The notes beneath the pieces were generated by a model that saw nothing but the letters and a program-made list of their open reading frames with translations, searched no databases and was not told where the DNA came from. Of a stretch of 64,000 nucleotides of DNA, positions 1-13,700 are shown piece by piece; the stretch's first letter is position 1; every line of letters starts with the position of its first letter. The position numbers and the translations under genes were made by a program. The DNA comes from Pyxicephalus adspersus (Eukaryota > Chordata > Amphibia > Anura > Pyxicephalidae): NCBI RefSeq assembly GCF_032062135.1, contig NC_092862.1, forward strand, positions 48,656,811-48,720,810, in the 5' to 3' direction.

Positions 1-491
1 AACCCCCACTCCTTTTCTTACAACAGAATAATTTCATGTCCAGCTATTTTAAATCCTTTATTCAGTTTCATCTACACTGTCTGCTTTGTGTTGCTAATAA
101 CATTATAGTAAGTACTGTGGTTTTTCTTTTTGTTTCCCCTTGTTCTTTACACCCTTATAATGAACCATTTTTACCAATACTCACATGGCCTTTGATATCC
201 AAATTATCTTTTTGTAGTTACCATACATAATTTACACCTTTTCCCTCATTGGGATCATTTGGCGTGGATGTCTCGCAGATGTTTTTATCAACTCTGTATC
301 ACTGTGACTGATGTAAGTACCCATTTTCAAACTTGATACATTTTTGAATCACATGTACTACTATTCACATGATTGTATGTTTGAAACTAGAACTCGATGC
401 TCTTTTCCTTTCCCTCTGTTATGCTTTCTTTTCCCTCTTTATCCTTCCATGTGATACAGCTTTAATATTCAAGTTAAACTTCAATCTCAAT

Positions 492-525
492 CCTCCCCTG
501 AAGAAGGGTGAAACGCATCGGGAAC
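492..525 (+). repeat. Fragment of interspersed repeat with GAAACGCRTCGGG core
   Basis: The core CTGAAGAAGGGTGAAACGCA followed by TCGGG resembles, in opposite orientation, the segment at 20893-20946 (CCCGACGTGTTTCGCCCTTT...). Both look like remnants of one dispersed family. The class cannot be told from so little sequence. Confidence 0.4.
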
Positions 526-982
526 TTGAGACCTTTCCAAAAAACTGAAGTTGATATTTTTAGTTGAAACGTTAAAATAAGTGTATGTAATCACAGACTT
601 TGATTGCTAGTATATCATTAGCTAGTTGATCTATGTATGGTATAGGAATATACTGTATAACATTACAAAAATTATTATTTACTCTTTTAAATAATTCTGC
701 CTATAAAAGCCTGTCTGTCCCTCCACTTGATCACATAATTAGGTTCCTTTACAGACCCAAGCAATGGTCCAGCATAAGCATTTGGCAGAAAGGAAAGGGC
801 AGGCATACTGGCTGGTCTATTTGGCAATGGTCTATGCTACGGCGTTGATTGGAGTCTTGATGGGAAGTTCTTCTTCATCGAGTGAGATCTGGGCATCAGT
901 ATAAAACACTTTATGTGTATGTAAAAGATTTTTTTTCAGTTTTGAATGGACTGAGGATGATTTAGACCTGTATCCTTGTCCT

Positions 983-1075
983 TGCAAGCAAATAACTTTG
1001 AAGAAATCCATTCCAGCTGATGAAAGTGTGCCCTCTCCGGCTTTGGAGAACTTTTATAAATTAAGCCTATTGTAG
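983..1075. mobile_element. Decayed half copy of the palindromic MITE family 'CTGATTTATTAAAG'
   Basis: Contains the right-half signature (CCATTCCAG, TGATGAAAGTGTG, CTCTCCGGCTTTGGAGA, then a degraded TAAATTAAGCC end), matching the right halves of the copies at 2176 and 13001. The left half is not recognisable. Confidence 0.6.
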
Positions 1076-1494
1076 GAACAACCACACCTCTAAGTTACCA
1101 GGTATATCATAATGGTGTCATAGCACATTTTTTATAAAAAAATATATATATACAAAAATAAAGGCACAAGAGCTGCAGCAATAAATTGAATAGCTGGAAA
1201 GAAATGTATGTAGTACATCCCTTATAATATAATTTCTGTTAAAATCCTGTAATCTAAAGGATCTTGAATGTGCAAAGTTTTCCATAGTAAATCTGTAGCA
1301 GTGAATTCCTCCCCACCCTTATTGCACTTTCCACTGTAACTCATCCTAGAAGTTATGATTGAAGGATGATATAATAATATCCTAAAACAAGTGATAACTG
1401 TGGTGAGCCAACAGTTAATTCACCTCCTGGACACATAAGGTATTCTGCATTGCCTGAAGTATTTTGTATAATGTGCAGCATTTTTGGGGGATTA

Positions 1495-1736
1495 CGAAAG
1501 CAGCAAATGAGTAGCTGTGTGCAGGCCATGTGATGGGACTGCCCATAAATAGCCCAGACTGGTTTCCGTTTGTTTTGTAGGAATTAAAACCTCCTCTCTC
1601 CTCTCTCTTTTTGTTAAGTCAGGAAATTATTTGCATGCGATCCACATGAGCATACAAAGGCAGCGTTGGAGATGGCTGAGTACTGAAGCGCTTGTCTCCT
1701 GATGATGTGCTATAGGAAACAAAAGTTACTTTAAGG
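1495..1736 (+). promoter_or_regulatory. RAB31: Probable RAB31 proximal promoter and 5' UTR with two short uORFs
   Basis: There is no CpG island here. Visible elements are a TATA-like CATAAATA near 1543, a CT-rich tract near 1590-1610, and the octamer ATTTGCAT at 1629-1636. Two short upstream ORFs lie just before the start: ATG 1672 to TGA 1684-1686 (4 codons), and ATG 1702 to TAA 1732-1734 (10 codons, starting with two Met). The second stops 2 nt before the main ATG. The transcription start is not known, so an unseen upstream non-coding exon is possible. Confidence 0.4.
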
Positions 1737-1772
1737 ATGGCTATCCGAGAGCTGAAAGTTTGTCTTCTGGGG
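1737..1772 (+). CDS. RAB31: RAB31 coding exon 1
   Basis: Encodes [12 protein letters not shown]. The exon ends at a complete Gly codon and is followed by the strong donor GTGAGT (phase 0). The 5' UTR upstream is probably in the same exon, but its true start cannot be seen. Confidence 0.95.
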
Positions 1773-4700
1773 GTGAGTGTTGTTAAAAATTCTTTTTAAG
1801 AGAAGGCTATGGGTGGGATGATGGGTTACAAAGGAATGAAGTTTTTAGGGCTTTAGGTTACTGATTCTATATCAAGCAACCCATTTTTTTTTGCATTTTG
1901 CTGCCAGTAATGAATTGTGCAGAGCTGCTTCTTGCAGAATAAAAGAGAAAAGGTGCTACACAAAGAGACAACAGAGATAAGTTACTAAACTGCTATTACA
2001 GGGTAATGTTCCATCTTGCTGTTGTCTTTTTCACATCGTGTAACCACAAACTTTTATTTGGACAGATGTTTGGAAGCATTCATAGGTTTCTGTTTTTACT
2101 GTTCTATTATTATTCTCAATGCCAGGGTATTGTTGACTTTTTTAAACACTCGGCTTTATATGCTTTGCAAGTACAGGACTGATTTAATAAAGGAGAGGAT
2201 ATACTTTCATCAGAGAAGCTGGGTAATACAGCAAACCTGGAATGGATCTGATCCAGAATTCAAAACATTTGCTAGCGATTAACTTTGATGAAATCCATTC
2301 CAGGGTTGCTGGATGACCCAGCTTCACTGATGAAAGTGTATCCTTTAATATCTTTAATAAATCAGGCTTATTGTCTTTACTCACTCAAGCCCCACACATA
2401 TGGAAGTTACTAGGGACTGACTTTATTAAACTCATTGTTGACAAATTCTTATTCTCAGCATCTAAAACACTAGCATAGGTACAGCTGTTACCCATAGGTG
2501 TCATTAAAGATAAACCCCAGGCAAACATTAAAAGACACATATAAATGATAAGTATACTGGTTTGTCTATCTGTTCATACAAACCCAGTATCTATACAGCA
2601 CAGTCCTGTCTAGCTGATCTTTTTTGTACTGCTACAGTTGCACTTTCACTTACATGTGTCCTCCCCACCCATCCTTTTTTCTGGACATTGAAGGACAAGT
2701 AGCACGCCAAGAGCTTTTTTCTTTGTTTTTATTTTGTCCTCATCATGCCCTTTGTACTGTGGCACACCTGGTTGGCTGCTGGTGCAGATTGTCCCCCCCC
2801 CCTGCTATAAGCTCTGCTTTAATTTAGGTGCTTGCATTAAAAAATACATTTATTAATGTATTATTGGTTACAGAGCTGCTTTATTCTGTACTGTTTCTAT
2901 CTGCCTGGAGTTAAGCTTTAAAGGAAACTTTCACTCAGAGGATATGGCAGCTTCATTTCCTGCCCTTCTTTTTTTTACAAATTCCTGGCTGTCATGCTGG
3001 TCCATTGGCTTTAGAGCTTTCTTAGGAACTGACCTGAAATAAACATGCTGATTAATGTGCATCTAAACCCCAAGTGGACAAGGAATATATATTGCTACCA
3101 ATGGGACACAGGGTAGTAATGCATGAACACAAATGGAAGAAAGTTGTGATCCCATTACAGGAAGTGTCTAAACTAAGATCTTTATGAAACAATTGCCAGG
3201 TATAATTTAAATAAAGATTGAAAATGACAGGGACATTATCATGGTTATCTTATATTTTAATAATTGGGTTTAGAACTACTTTGACAGGCTCTGGCTTTAA
3301 TCTGGTTTTCCTGATCTGCATGCTTGTTCCAGGTCACTGAGACAACCAAATGGAGGTTAACATTGGCTGTCATACTCTGTAGTCCAAATCCCCCTCTTTT
3401 AAACTTGAGGTACCCCGTCCTAGCTAACCCCCAAAATGCCACAATTACCTAGCAGATTCAGTGGTTACGTGACTAACCAGGTCTCAAATCTTCCTTCTTC
3501 TACATTGAAGTGTAGGAAGGTTCTTCTTTGAGCAACCATGCCCTGTTGACATAGATATGTCCCTCACTGGGGTCCTCAGAGGGTCTTAGAGATATCAGCA
3601 GCGTGATCTGGTCTTGGCAAAGGGCTGCAACAAGACCAGTCAATAGTGGACCCAGACCCAGACTGGAAGAAGTGTTTTAGAGGGTTACATGACAAAGGAA
3701 AATGAGTACAAAAGCTTTTGTTTCACTGTGAATCAGTGGGAGAAGGAAGATTGGGGGGAAAGGAGTAACTATCCTCACATTAGGATGGCAAAAATTCTAA
3801 GACATTGTGACTAAGAGCGGGGGGCCCCAACTCCCATGGCCCAATAGGCACACAGGCACCTCTGGACGGTGCATCCCCAAGCGCGGTCAGGAGAAGGGTA
3901 CGGACCGCGGACCACGTCTCCCGTACGGATCGCAGGCTCAGGGTGGTGGGCAGGTTGTGTCTCTTGACACAACCCACCCACTCTTCTATCGCAGGCTCAA
4001 GGTGGATGGGTTCTGTCATCATGACGTCTCTCAGGGGGAAGTGACACAGGCGTCCGTAGATTCAGTGGTCCGCGAGCTGCAAAAGGTTGAAGACCACTGC
4101 CCAGGAGGACAAAGTGTCAACAATAGTTCCTAATAGCTACTGAAACAGTGGGACAACACAGAACTCTCAGGACACAAGTGGAGGTCTTGGTTAGACGAGG
4201 AACATCTTAATGTCAGGGTCAGGCAAAACCTAAGCTAAAGTAACCCAATATCAGTGAATGAGGTATGTGTATAAGCCTTACCAACAACACGTTAAGGCCA
4301 GGTTAGCAGGTTCCCAAAAACATTTTTAGTTCAGTAAGCATGGCTAGGACTAGATGGTTCATACAAGGGAGTCAGTAACAGGTTTTAGAAGATCCGGTTG
4401 GGCAGCAAACTTGTTACAGAATTTGCTGAGAACACTCAAAAAATAGTATACTGCAAAAAAAAGGGATCAAAGTTGAATCTCAGGTAAATAAAGTAAACAC
4501 TATTTATTCCTTTAATGGGATTTAAATTTATTGAAGATATGGAGGATCACAAGGGTCAGAAAATCACTACTGTTTTGCTTTGATCAACAGTATCAGTATA
4601 GCACTGAATCCATGTACAGGCGGTGGGAATGATCGCATGTGTTATTTTACTGCATGAGAAAAACAAGAGGTCACCTGGTTGTGCTGTCTGGCAGTGGTAT

Positions 4701-7700
4701 GTGGATAAATAATCTGAGCAGTTACAAATTATTTGGCTGTAGAATAATTTATATAACTATAAGATATCTATGTGTTCTCAGCTGATTATAGTTTACTAAA
4801 AATAAATAGTGATATTGATGATAGTGATTTAAAGTACTCCATAGGAACCAATTATAACCCCAAAGAACCGCCAGTTCTTTGGACCTAATACGTTAGCTAT
4901 TTATTATCAACTAATCAATTATATAGTGACTTTGTGCTCTAGTTGCTTCAAGAAGCAGTGTTAATGAGTTAATAAGTGTTAATAATTTTGCAGTACACAT
5001 ATGTGAGTCATATAAAATTTCACAACCCTGTAGTCTCTGATCTCTTGATTGGGTGTTCTACTGCATTTTGCATGAGGTTATGTGGATTGTTAAATAGAAA
5101 CCATATTTTTTTGATCTTGCAACTTCCTTTGAACATGCATTAAATATTATCTGCTAGCCTCCAAATAGGTTTGGTAAAGGGTGTGCATTTTTGTTTGTGT
5201 ACTGAAGAATAGAGACTATTGCTGACCTTTCCTTCTGAATATAGGTGTTCTCTTTCTTAGTCACTGACCCAGAACAAGTATACAAATTAGGGTTTTACTA
5301 TGAATATCCTTACATGTCATACGGGCATTTTCAGGAGGGGGGGCATAATGGTATTCTTTGTCTTAATAGAAGTAAAAACTTTTTATTCAGTAAATTCTAC
5401 TTCGTTGGCTATCATGCTCACCAACAATTTCTCCCCCCATTCAGTGGTAATGTTTTAGTGCACTGACCTATGCAGATAGGAGGACAGGAATTCTGATTTT
5501 ACTGATTTGCGTCCAAGTCGGTGGAACAGAAATCACTGAAGAAGAGTAATAGGCATATAATAACAAATCAAGTAGTATTTTTTAGAGGTCACCATTTGTA
5601 GCCTCCGTTTCTTTTAGGAAATGTTATTCTGTTATTTACTCTTTCTGTACTATGGAACATTTGAACTGATAAATGGTAATTTTTTACTTTTTGCCGTGTA
5701 ACGTCAATATATTTGTTTACACAAAGTCAGGAAGTATCCCTTGGCTATTCACATCCCAACATTTACTTATAGCAAGAGAACATTAGGAAATGCCAGAGAC
5801 AGTTTGCTTATAATTGGCAGTATTGTTTATCTTGTGTGACACACATGGAAATTTGGAATGCATTCGACAAGAGACAATTTTGCAACATCAGATGTAAATA
5901 ATATTGCTGCTAACAGCAAGCAAACCAGACCACAGACCAGTCAAGGGATGAGCGATGAAAAAGCCTGGCAAGTTCTCTCTGTTTTACCTCCTCCTCTTTC
6001 CTTGTTAACCTCTGTCCTCCTTGTTTCAATCAGAGAATGCAGGCAAATGATGTGCTTCCTGGAAATTCTTCCAGATAACATTGCCATCTGGGAAAAAGCT
6101 TCTTAACCTACATATGAGAGAGCTGTGCATATCCTTCTTTGCAACTGCCAGGAAAATGAAAAGCCATACAAAGAAGCCTAATGTTAATAAAATGACACAA
6201 GCGCTGCCTCAGATATGACCTACTTCTGGAGTTCTGAGACGTGCTGTCAGAGGTTGGCAATGCAGGATTGCTTTCTCTTTATTCGTAGGCCCCTGTAAAC
6301 CATAACAGAGCTCACATTCACTTGTTTGCAGATCATTTGTAGCGGTGATTTTCAGTTGCATGGTATTAGAATATCATATATGGTGGTACAGATATAGACG
6401 GATACTAAAAGCGAGATGAAGCATTAAAAGCTATTTATTTTTCACTGAGTGTGATTCTTGGTATCATATATAATTACAGTACTGTACATTTGCTTCAAAT
6501 CATCTTCTATTCTGCTTTCTATTTGTGCAACATTCTGTGGTTCGAGCACAGCTTGGGTCAGTTTTCCCATGGTGGACAGTGTCCTACATAACGGGGGTTA
6601 GTTGGCATTTAAGATGGGTGAATGGGTTGGTGATCCTATGAAGCCTTTATATTCACAGCAGTAATGTGCACAGATTTCTCTAATAAGTGTTTGCTAATGT
6701 TATTCCATAACCCTGTAGTGGTACCACTGAGGCTTTACCAAGGCCCCACAAGAGATATATTATAATATAAGAAACAATAAACATTAAATATTATGTTTAT
6801 TCATTGACATTGAAATATTTACAGTAACCCAATATTTTGGACGATAGTTTGCCCTACTAGTGATCTTTGATCTGAAGGTAGGAGCCATTTACAGTGCTTT
6901 AGGATACAGCTATGATTGAATTCATGATTACAGAGCTGCAGTGCATTATAATGTCCAAACAGAGAAGTCATTTCTAGGATATGCAAAAAGGCCAAGATCA
7001 AACAATACATGTGATAAAGATAAATATGATAAAGGGTTAAACACAGCCTAGTAAGGGTAAAATGTCACACCAACTAAAGATATAGAGGAGGTACTGAGGT
7101 AACCAAGGTGTAAGATGAAGTGTACTGGGGTGCACACTGCAGGTCAATGCCAGAAAATCTAAATCTGTTGATCGTAGCCAAATCGTAATCCAGAATTAGG
7201 GCTGAAGGAAAAAGTAGGTAGATCCAAACACACTGTAAAAATGAAAAATAGCTGGAATAGTAATTTATTAGGAGAAGATACCTCTCATTTTTACATTTCC
7301 AAGGTAATGTTGTTTCATATTTTTCTGTTCCTTTGGTTATTACAAGTGCATAAACCACAGTACATGCTCATATATTTGTGTATGTTTCTGTGTAGTAATG
7401 TGTAATAATTTTTAGTTTAATTGAAGCTTACATGTAACAAAAAAACAATTTCAATGCAGTCTATCTATAAAGCAATGAATCTTACATTCACTAAACCTTC
7501 GCTGATGGAGTAACGTACAGATGCATGTGATTTCAATAGCAGTGATTGATTCTACACCAGAAAATATTTGGTGACGTCAGATTCACTGCTTTATAAATAC
7601 ACTGCTGTGGCTTTTGGTTGTTTGTTTCCAAACCATTGAAAAAAAATAGTTAGTGCTTTTTGTGTGTTTGGGCATCTAGCCAATGGTTACAACATAAGGC

Positions 7701-10700
7701 CTGAAAGACAAATGCCTATGGGACATTTTGTGTGTGTGTATACACAACAATACTCCGTGTCCCTACAGATTGATTAGTATTTTATGCTTATGTGTTATTT
7801 TGTCTTCTTTACCTATATAGATATATAGAGACTTATTTATCAAAGCTCACCAGAAATAGAGAAAATAGACTGTCAGAGGTGAACCTGGGTGATCCACCAA
7901 CCTGGAGTGGATCTGGTCCAGAATTCAAAATATTTACCAAATAATAGCAAATTATTTTATGATATCCATAACATGTTTGTTGAATCACTAATGTTTAGTC
8001 TATCTTCTCCACCATGGTTACTTTTATTAAGTTTTATTTATCATGTACATAATAGAACTGTTAGATATTTTATCTAACACTCTCTTACAAGTAAATCACT
8101 TTGAGCACAAAAGTAGATACTGATTCTGGAAGGCATTATACCATTTGTTTTCTTATGGTAATATAAGTGGTCATTAGTGTAGTACTGTTCAGGTGAATGG
8201 TGACCAAAGCTTTGCATACCATACCCTGTAGGTTTCTGATAAGGTAATATGAATATCTAGTCACTGATAAAACCACAGACACTAGATAATTATCATCTAA
8301 GTAACAAGTGCTTCCGATTAGATGGTGGTTTGATCCCAAAAGATGCTAAGCAATATTAGAACTTTTAAAACGTGTGCATTTTTTATTAACTCCTAGGTGT
8401 ATTTCGAAACAGTGACCAAACTCAACTTGTGGATGCTGAGACTTTGAATACCTTCAGAATTTCTTTGTTGCATTTAGCTTCTAATATACAATATAGACAT
8501 AATATTGCTATTGTGTCATAACACCTATTAAGTGGTAAACTTGTATGTTAAATTTAGAGATATAAATAGTTTGGTATTATATTCTAATAATAATTTTTGT
8601 GGTTTAATTTGCAGGACACTGGGGTTGGCAAGTCAAGCATTGTTTGCCGATTTGTTCAGGACCATTTTGACCATAATATCAGCCCCACTATTGGGTAAGT
8701 CATCTGCACAGCAATGAGATTTATGAGTTTGAGGTTTTCACTTAGCAAATTAAATTATCATTCTGCAAACAATAATTGACTTGATTTAGTGTAATTAAAT
8801 AATATATATTATAATTTACTTTGCAAAGTATACCAAACATGCACAAGAAATGTAAAATGTGTTTGCTTGCACATGATGGGGTAGATGAAGTCAGCAAAGC
8901 TTAATCTCATTCATGAAGCTAAGTGATTTATATCTTGCAGAGTGACAATTTACTTTGCTAAGTGAACAGCCTAAACTCCTTCTCCTGTTTGAGTGACAGT
9001 ATGATTTCATCAATAAATCAGCCTATTGCAATGTAAAAAGTAAATACCCAAACTCTTTTGCAGGAATAAGGAAAAGCTTTGATTCAGAAACTTTTGAGCT
9101 GTGGAAACCAATGCAATAGTCCACTGATATGACAAACATATTGCTCAATTTACTTCCTACTTAAAACATTGTGCAGGGGTTCCATTGTTCTGCTTCAGTT
9201 TGAAAACTGGGGCTGTTTTAGGTATTATGTACACACCATGACTTTCTAAGGGGAATCCCAGTGATATTATGTTTCGTTCTGTGACGATCCAGGAGCAAAG
9301 CAGCGCTGATTAAGCTTTGCTCAGCCTAATTCTGTGGCATGGTGGCCCAGTGGTTAGCACTCTGGCCTTTGCAGTGCTGGGTCCCATGTTGGAATCCCGG
9401 TCAGGACACCATCTGCATGGAGTTTGCAGGTTCTCCCTGTGTTTTCATGGTTTTCCTCCCATTGCCTGCTTCAACCCTCCTATGAAGTTTTCAAAATGTA
9501 ATCAAAATAAATAATAAAATGCCATCTCTCCTCGGTATTCCCTACAGGGACCATAACTATGTATGATGGGACCCTATAGCAAAACAATTTAGGAACCTCC
9601 TGCCTGTCTAATCTCCATCTGAAAGACAATTTCTGTAGTCACACAGATTTCCAACTGCTTTATTAGTAACTATATATAGGTTCTTGCTTGAAGTACATTC
9701 ATTTTCTAATATATTTTAACCATATTTTGACCTTCTGCTATCTTCTAAATATTTAAATCCCCGAGACTCTGTGAAGTAATGTGAAATGTGATATGTTCTC
9801 TATCATACACTATAAATTAACACGCCATGCAAGCATTAGCGATTTATAACATAATGCCTTCAAAGTAATTTTCTTTTTTTTCTAAGAGCATCTTTTATGA
9901 CTAAAACCGTACCCTGTGGGAATGAGCTACATAAATTTCTGATATGGGACACTGCTGGTCAGGAACGAGTGAGTATAAGCTACATGTTAATATGTTTGTT
10001 CGGAAGCTATGATTTTACATGTTGTATATAGATGGGGTAGGGATTAGGGCTGTGTATTGACAAGAATCCAGTGTTATGGTAACTGTTGGAATTAGAGGGT
10101 GCCAATTTAATATTTTGTGATATATTATGACATTGTAAGCAAAGAAATTTATTGGCTTTCCACTGACAACTCATGACGTGCCTTGAGAATGATCTTGAGA
10201 ATACAGGAGATTGTATCTTTGGACACCTTACTGTGCATAGTTGAACATTGTTTTCTGAGTTACTTGTGGATGCTGGTGCTGCCAATTTGGCTACATTTTT
10301 AGGACTTGCCACCACAAAATGGCAGTGGGTGACTCTAATGTTTTTAATAGGGAGAATATATTATTTTATCTTGTTTTCCTGGGGAAGCAGATCCTATAAA
10401 ACATATTGAATACTAATTGAGAGGGGATACATATCATACCCATATATTATAAAAAGTATGTTGCTTTTAAATAACACAGGTCAACAAAAAATTAATTTTA
10501 ATAATCATCAGAAACCACACCAATATTTTCTAAATCAGTTTTTCGAGCAAATTTTACATCTGTTTTCAGTTTGTCCCTAACACGTACAGTTCCTGAGTTA
10601 TGAGTACTAATATAGTTAACATTGAAAGTGCATGTATTTTGTACTAAAACGTTAGCACCATTGAAGTGAATGTTATTACATCTTCAGTGTGAAGTAAAAT

Positions 10701-13700
10701 AAGGCATACTGTGGTAAAGATCTACTGAACAATGTCAGTCAGGTACCATTGTTTCTTCAGAAATGCTTAGAGTATGATTTTCTTGTGCACTCTTTGTCTG
10801 GATTGTCGCGGTACAGCATCCAGCAGTAGTCAGCCATCATATTTTCATTACAGAAACCTTGGTAGTGGTGCTCCAATAACTGAATGTCCTGGTGAAAACA
10901 TTCTCCTTGTTTGTCACTCACCATACCAAGATTTTCCAGTAAGAATTCTAGATGTGAGTGCAAGAAATGTATTTTTAATGACATGCAACAACCCAGTTTC
11001 TGGTATTAATCAAGCAGATTCTGAACTCCTTCCTTGTATGAAGGAGACTTATGGTTGCACAGGAAATTTTCACTCAGCCACCTGAATGCATCCCAAGCTT
11101 CTAGCTCAGAGAGATTGTTTGAAAACATCATTCTGCAAAACAGACTAGATCTGTGGCCCTATAAATATCCCTTCCATCAATTTTGCAGTGCTTATGTTTG
11201 GAAACTTCTCAACAAGGTACTGAAAACCCATGGTGTTTGATTTACCCATGGTCTTTACAAGGTTCTTCATCAAGCCTAACTTAATATGGAGAGGTGGCAG
11301 AAATATTTTATGCGGATCAACCAGAGGCAGAAACTTGACACTGCTTGTTCCGGGCTTATAGGTATCTTTTTGGTAGCCAATCATGCTTGACATAATGGTC
11401 TCCCATAGATCGGCTGTCCCACAGGCATAGGAAACAGCAATATTTTGTGAATCCTCCTTGCATTCCCATTAGCAAGCCAATGACTTTTAGATCCCCACAG
11501 ATGTTCCACTGGTGTGTTTTATACTGGATTGCTTCAAGTAGTAACTTCATGTTGTCATAGGACTTTAGGTTAACGGAATGGCAGTCGGTAAACTTGGTTT
11601 GGAATTATCATTATGCAGTAAGACTGCTTTCAAGCTTCTTTTAGAGGAATCAATGAAGATACTCCATTCAGATGGAACATGCTCTTGTGACAAACTGTTA
11701 AAGAGTGCATTTATATCATGACAGTAGCACAGCGAGCCATTTCGTTTTCTGTAGTGAGTTACAGTTACACCCTTTGAAAACAAGTGCTTCTGTTTAAGCC
11801 TTGAAGCAAGAAGTTCTGCTTTGTCTTTGAAAGGATTTAGATCACAATTGAGGTCATTCAGCTCTGCTTGTTTAAAGGTTCTGAATCTTCATCGGCCAAA
11901 TTGTCAGGATCAGATGATTTGGAGTTGTAACTGGCTGCAACTCCAGTGCATTCCTAATCACTTTCTACAGAAGGCCATCATGTGGCGATACCGGAACTGG
12001 CAATGAATCATCATGGGGAACAGGCCTAATTGCAGAATCAAAACTGGGATATAAAATTTTGTGCTTAGTTCTACCTGAGAATCCACTTTTATTGACGCGG
12101 CAAAAATTGCAGTCGATTAGATGTCTCGCGGTTCTCTCCACACCATTGGGATTGAAAATGGCATTGCTGCTTTATGCCGATTTAGCCAGTCACGTAGTCC
12201 GTTGGAACAACTGGTACAGATGACATGTGGTGACGCAGTTAGTGCGGTCTCTAACCCTAAAAAAAGAGAACTTTCGTTATATGTTATAATATGTTAATGA
12301 ATTTCACACAATATATAATTAGCTGCATCACAAAAATTAGATGTGTTAGAGAAAAACTGAACACAGATTCACATAAAAAATACTACAAAGCCCACATAAA
12401 ATTATATCTGATGAAAATGACATGTTGATCTGTGTAATGAGATATTGATTTATTAAAAGGTGCCTGTGCATTTAATTGTATTAGTGATATTGTAGAAAAA
12501 GTCTTTTGGATTTGGCACCTAATTGTACACCTGTCCCTTGTTTTAATAATAAAGGAAGGCAACATAATGACATGGAAAATTTGTGCACCAAACAAATAGT
12601 AAAAGGAGTAATTAATCTAACTCTAAGGTGCTCAAACATTCATGTGCCTGTCCTGCCTTTCCTGCTTGCTCCTTGCAGCAAACATAAAAGAACAGTATAC
12701 ATTCTATTATTTTAATTAATTGTTTTAAAACCAGTTCTTGGGTATGCTCCTGACATCACTATTTAAATGGCCAGATTGAGTTGGTAGGCAACCAGCAGGC
12801 TGTTGATGTCCCTGTCCTTAATGAATATATTGGGTTGTTAAGGACTCTGCTGGCTTGCCTTCCCATTGAATGGTGGCTGTCATGGGGTTGTGCAGCCCTA
12901 ACAACCATAAGGCAATGGGCTGGCCGAAATACATCATAACCCTATATGTATGTTTACAATAAGGTCATCACTTGCCCCCTAGGTATCTGACAACTTAATG
13001 AGCCTGATTTATTAAAGCTCTCCCCAGCTGGAGAGGATACACTTTCATTAGTGAAACTGGGTGATTTGGCAAACATGGAATGGATCTGGTCAAGGATTCA
13101 AAACATTTGCTAGCAAACAGCAAATGACTTTCAAAAAATCAGTTTCAGGTTTGCTGGATCACCCAGCTATACTGATGAAAGTGTATCCTTTCCAGCCTTG
13201 GAGAGCTTTAATAAATCAGGCCCACTGTATACTTTGACAACCCTGAGATTCAGGGCTTTCTGGTACATTATTTTCATAGCAGTTATAGCGATGGTATAAT
13301 GCTGGGATGAGAAAAAAAAATTGTGCTTTAAAATTAAAGTGCTTTAAAACATTGATACAACATTGTGTGCCCTATTATTATGTTACTATACAATATTCAT
13401 TTTTTATACCCCTAATAATTTAATGATATCAGAAGCATCTTAATCTATTGCTATACTGATACCATTGACAAATTGACACATGACCTAAAGTTTATATCAC
13501 ACTGGCAGAATTATTTAAAAGAATACACTTAATATTTGTCATTTATGTAAGCGTATGCACTTTGTAGGGGAATAACAATTCTTGTGAAAATAAATATAAA
13601 AATACAGGATTTATGCATAAACCCTTGTACTATCTCAGTGGTAGGATCATTTAATATTCCTTCTGAATATAGGCACAATTAGCTTGCTTTCTGGTGAAAT

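Larger units (their letters stand above)
1..1494. other. Upstream flank of RAB31, no gene seen
   Basis: AT-rich DNA with only short random ORFs. It holds a repeat fragment at 492-525 (GAAACGCATCGGG type) and a decayed half MITE at about 983-1075. No coding exon is evident. Confidence 0.6.
1773..8614 (+). other. RAB31: RAB31 intron 1
   Basis: 6.8 kb, GTGAGT...TTGCAG. It holds the MITE at 2176-2374, the hAT MITE at 3808-4100, a palindromic element at 7464-7599 and the MITE relic at 7829-7970. The rest is AT-rich unique-looking DNA with no exon that I can support. Confidence 0.85.

Noticed and set aside
3807..4133. 108-codon open frame
   Set aside because: It lies across the hAT MITE, has no known domain, and the related copy at 54549 does not keep it.
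9336..9410. A tRNA gene
   Set aside because: A- and B-box-like sequences are present but are followed by SINE core sequence, and no sound cloverleaf or terminator was seen.
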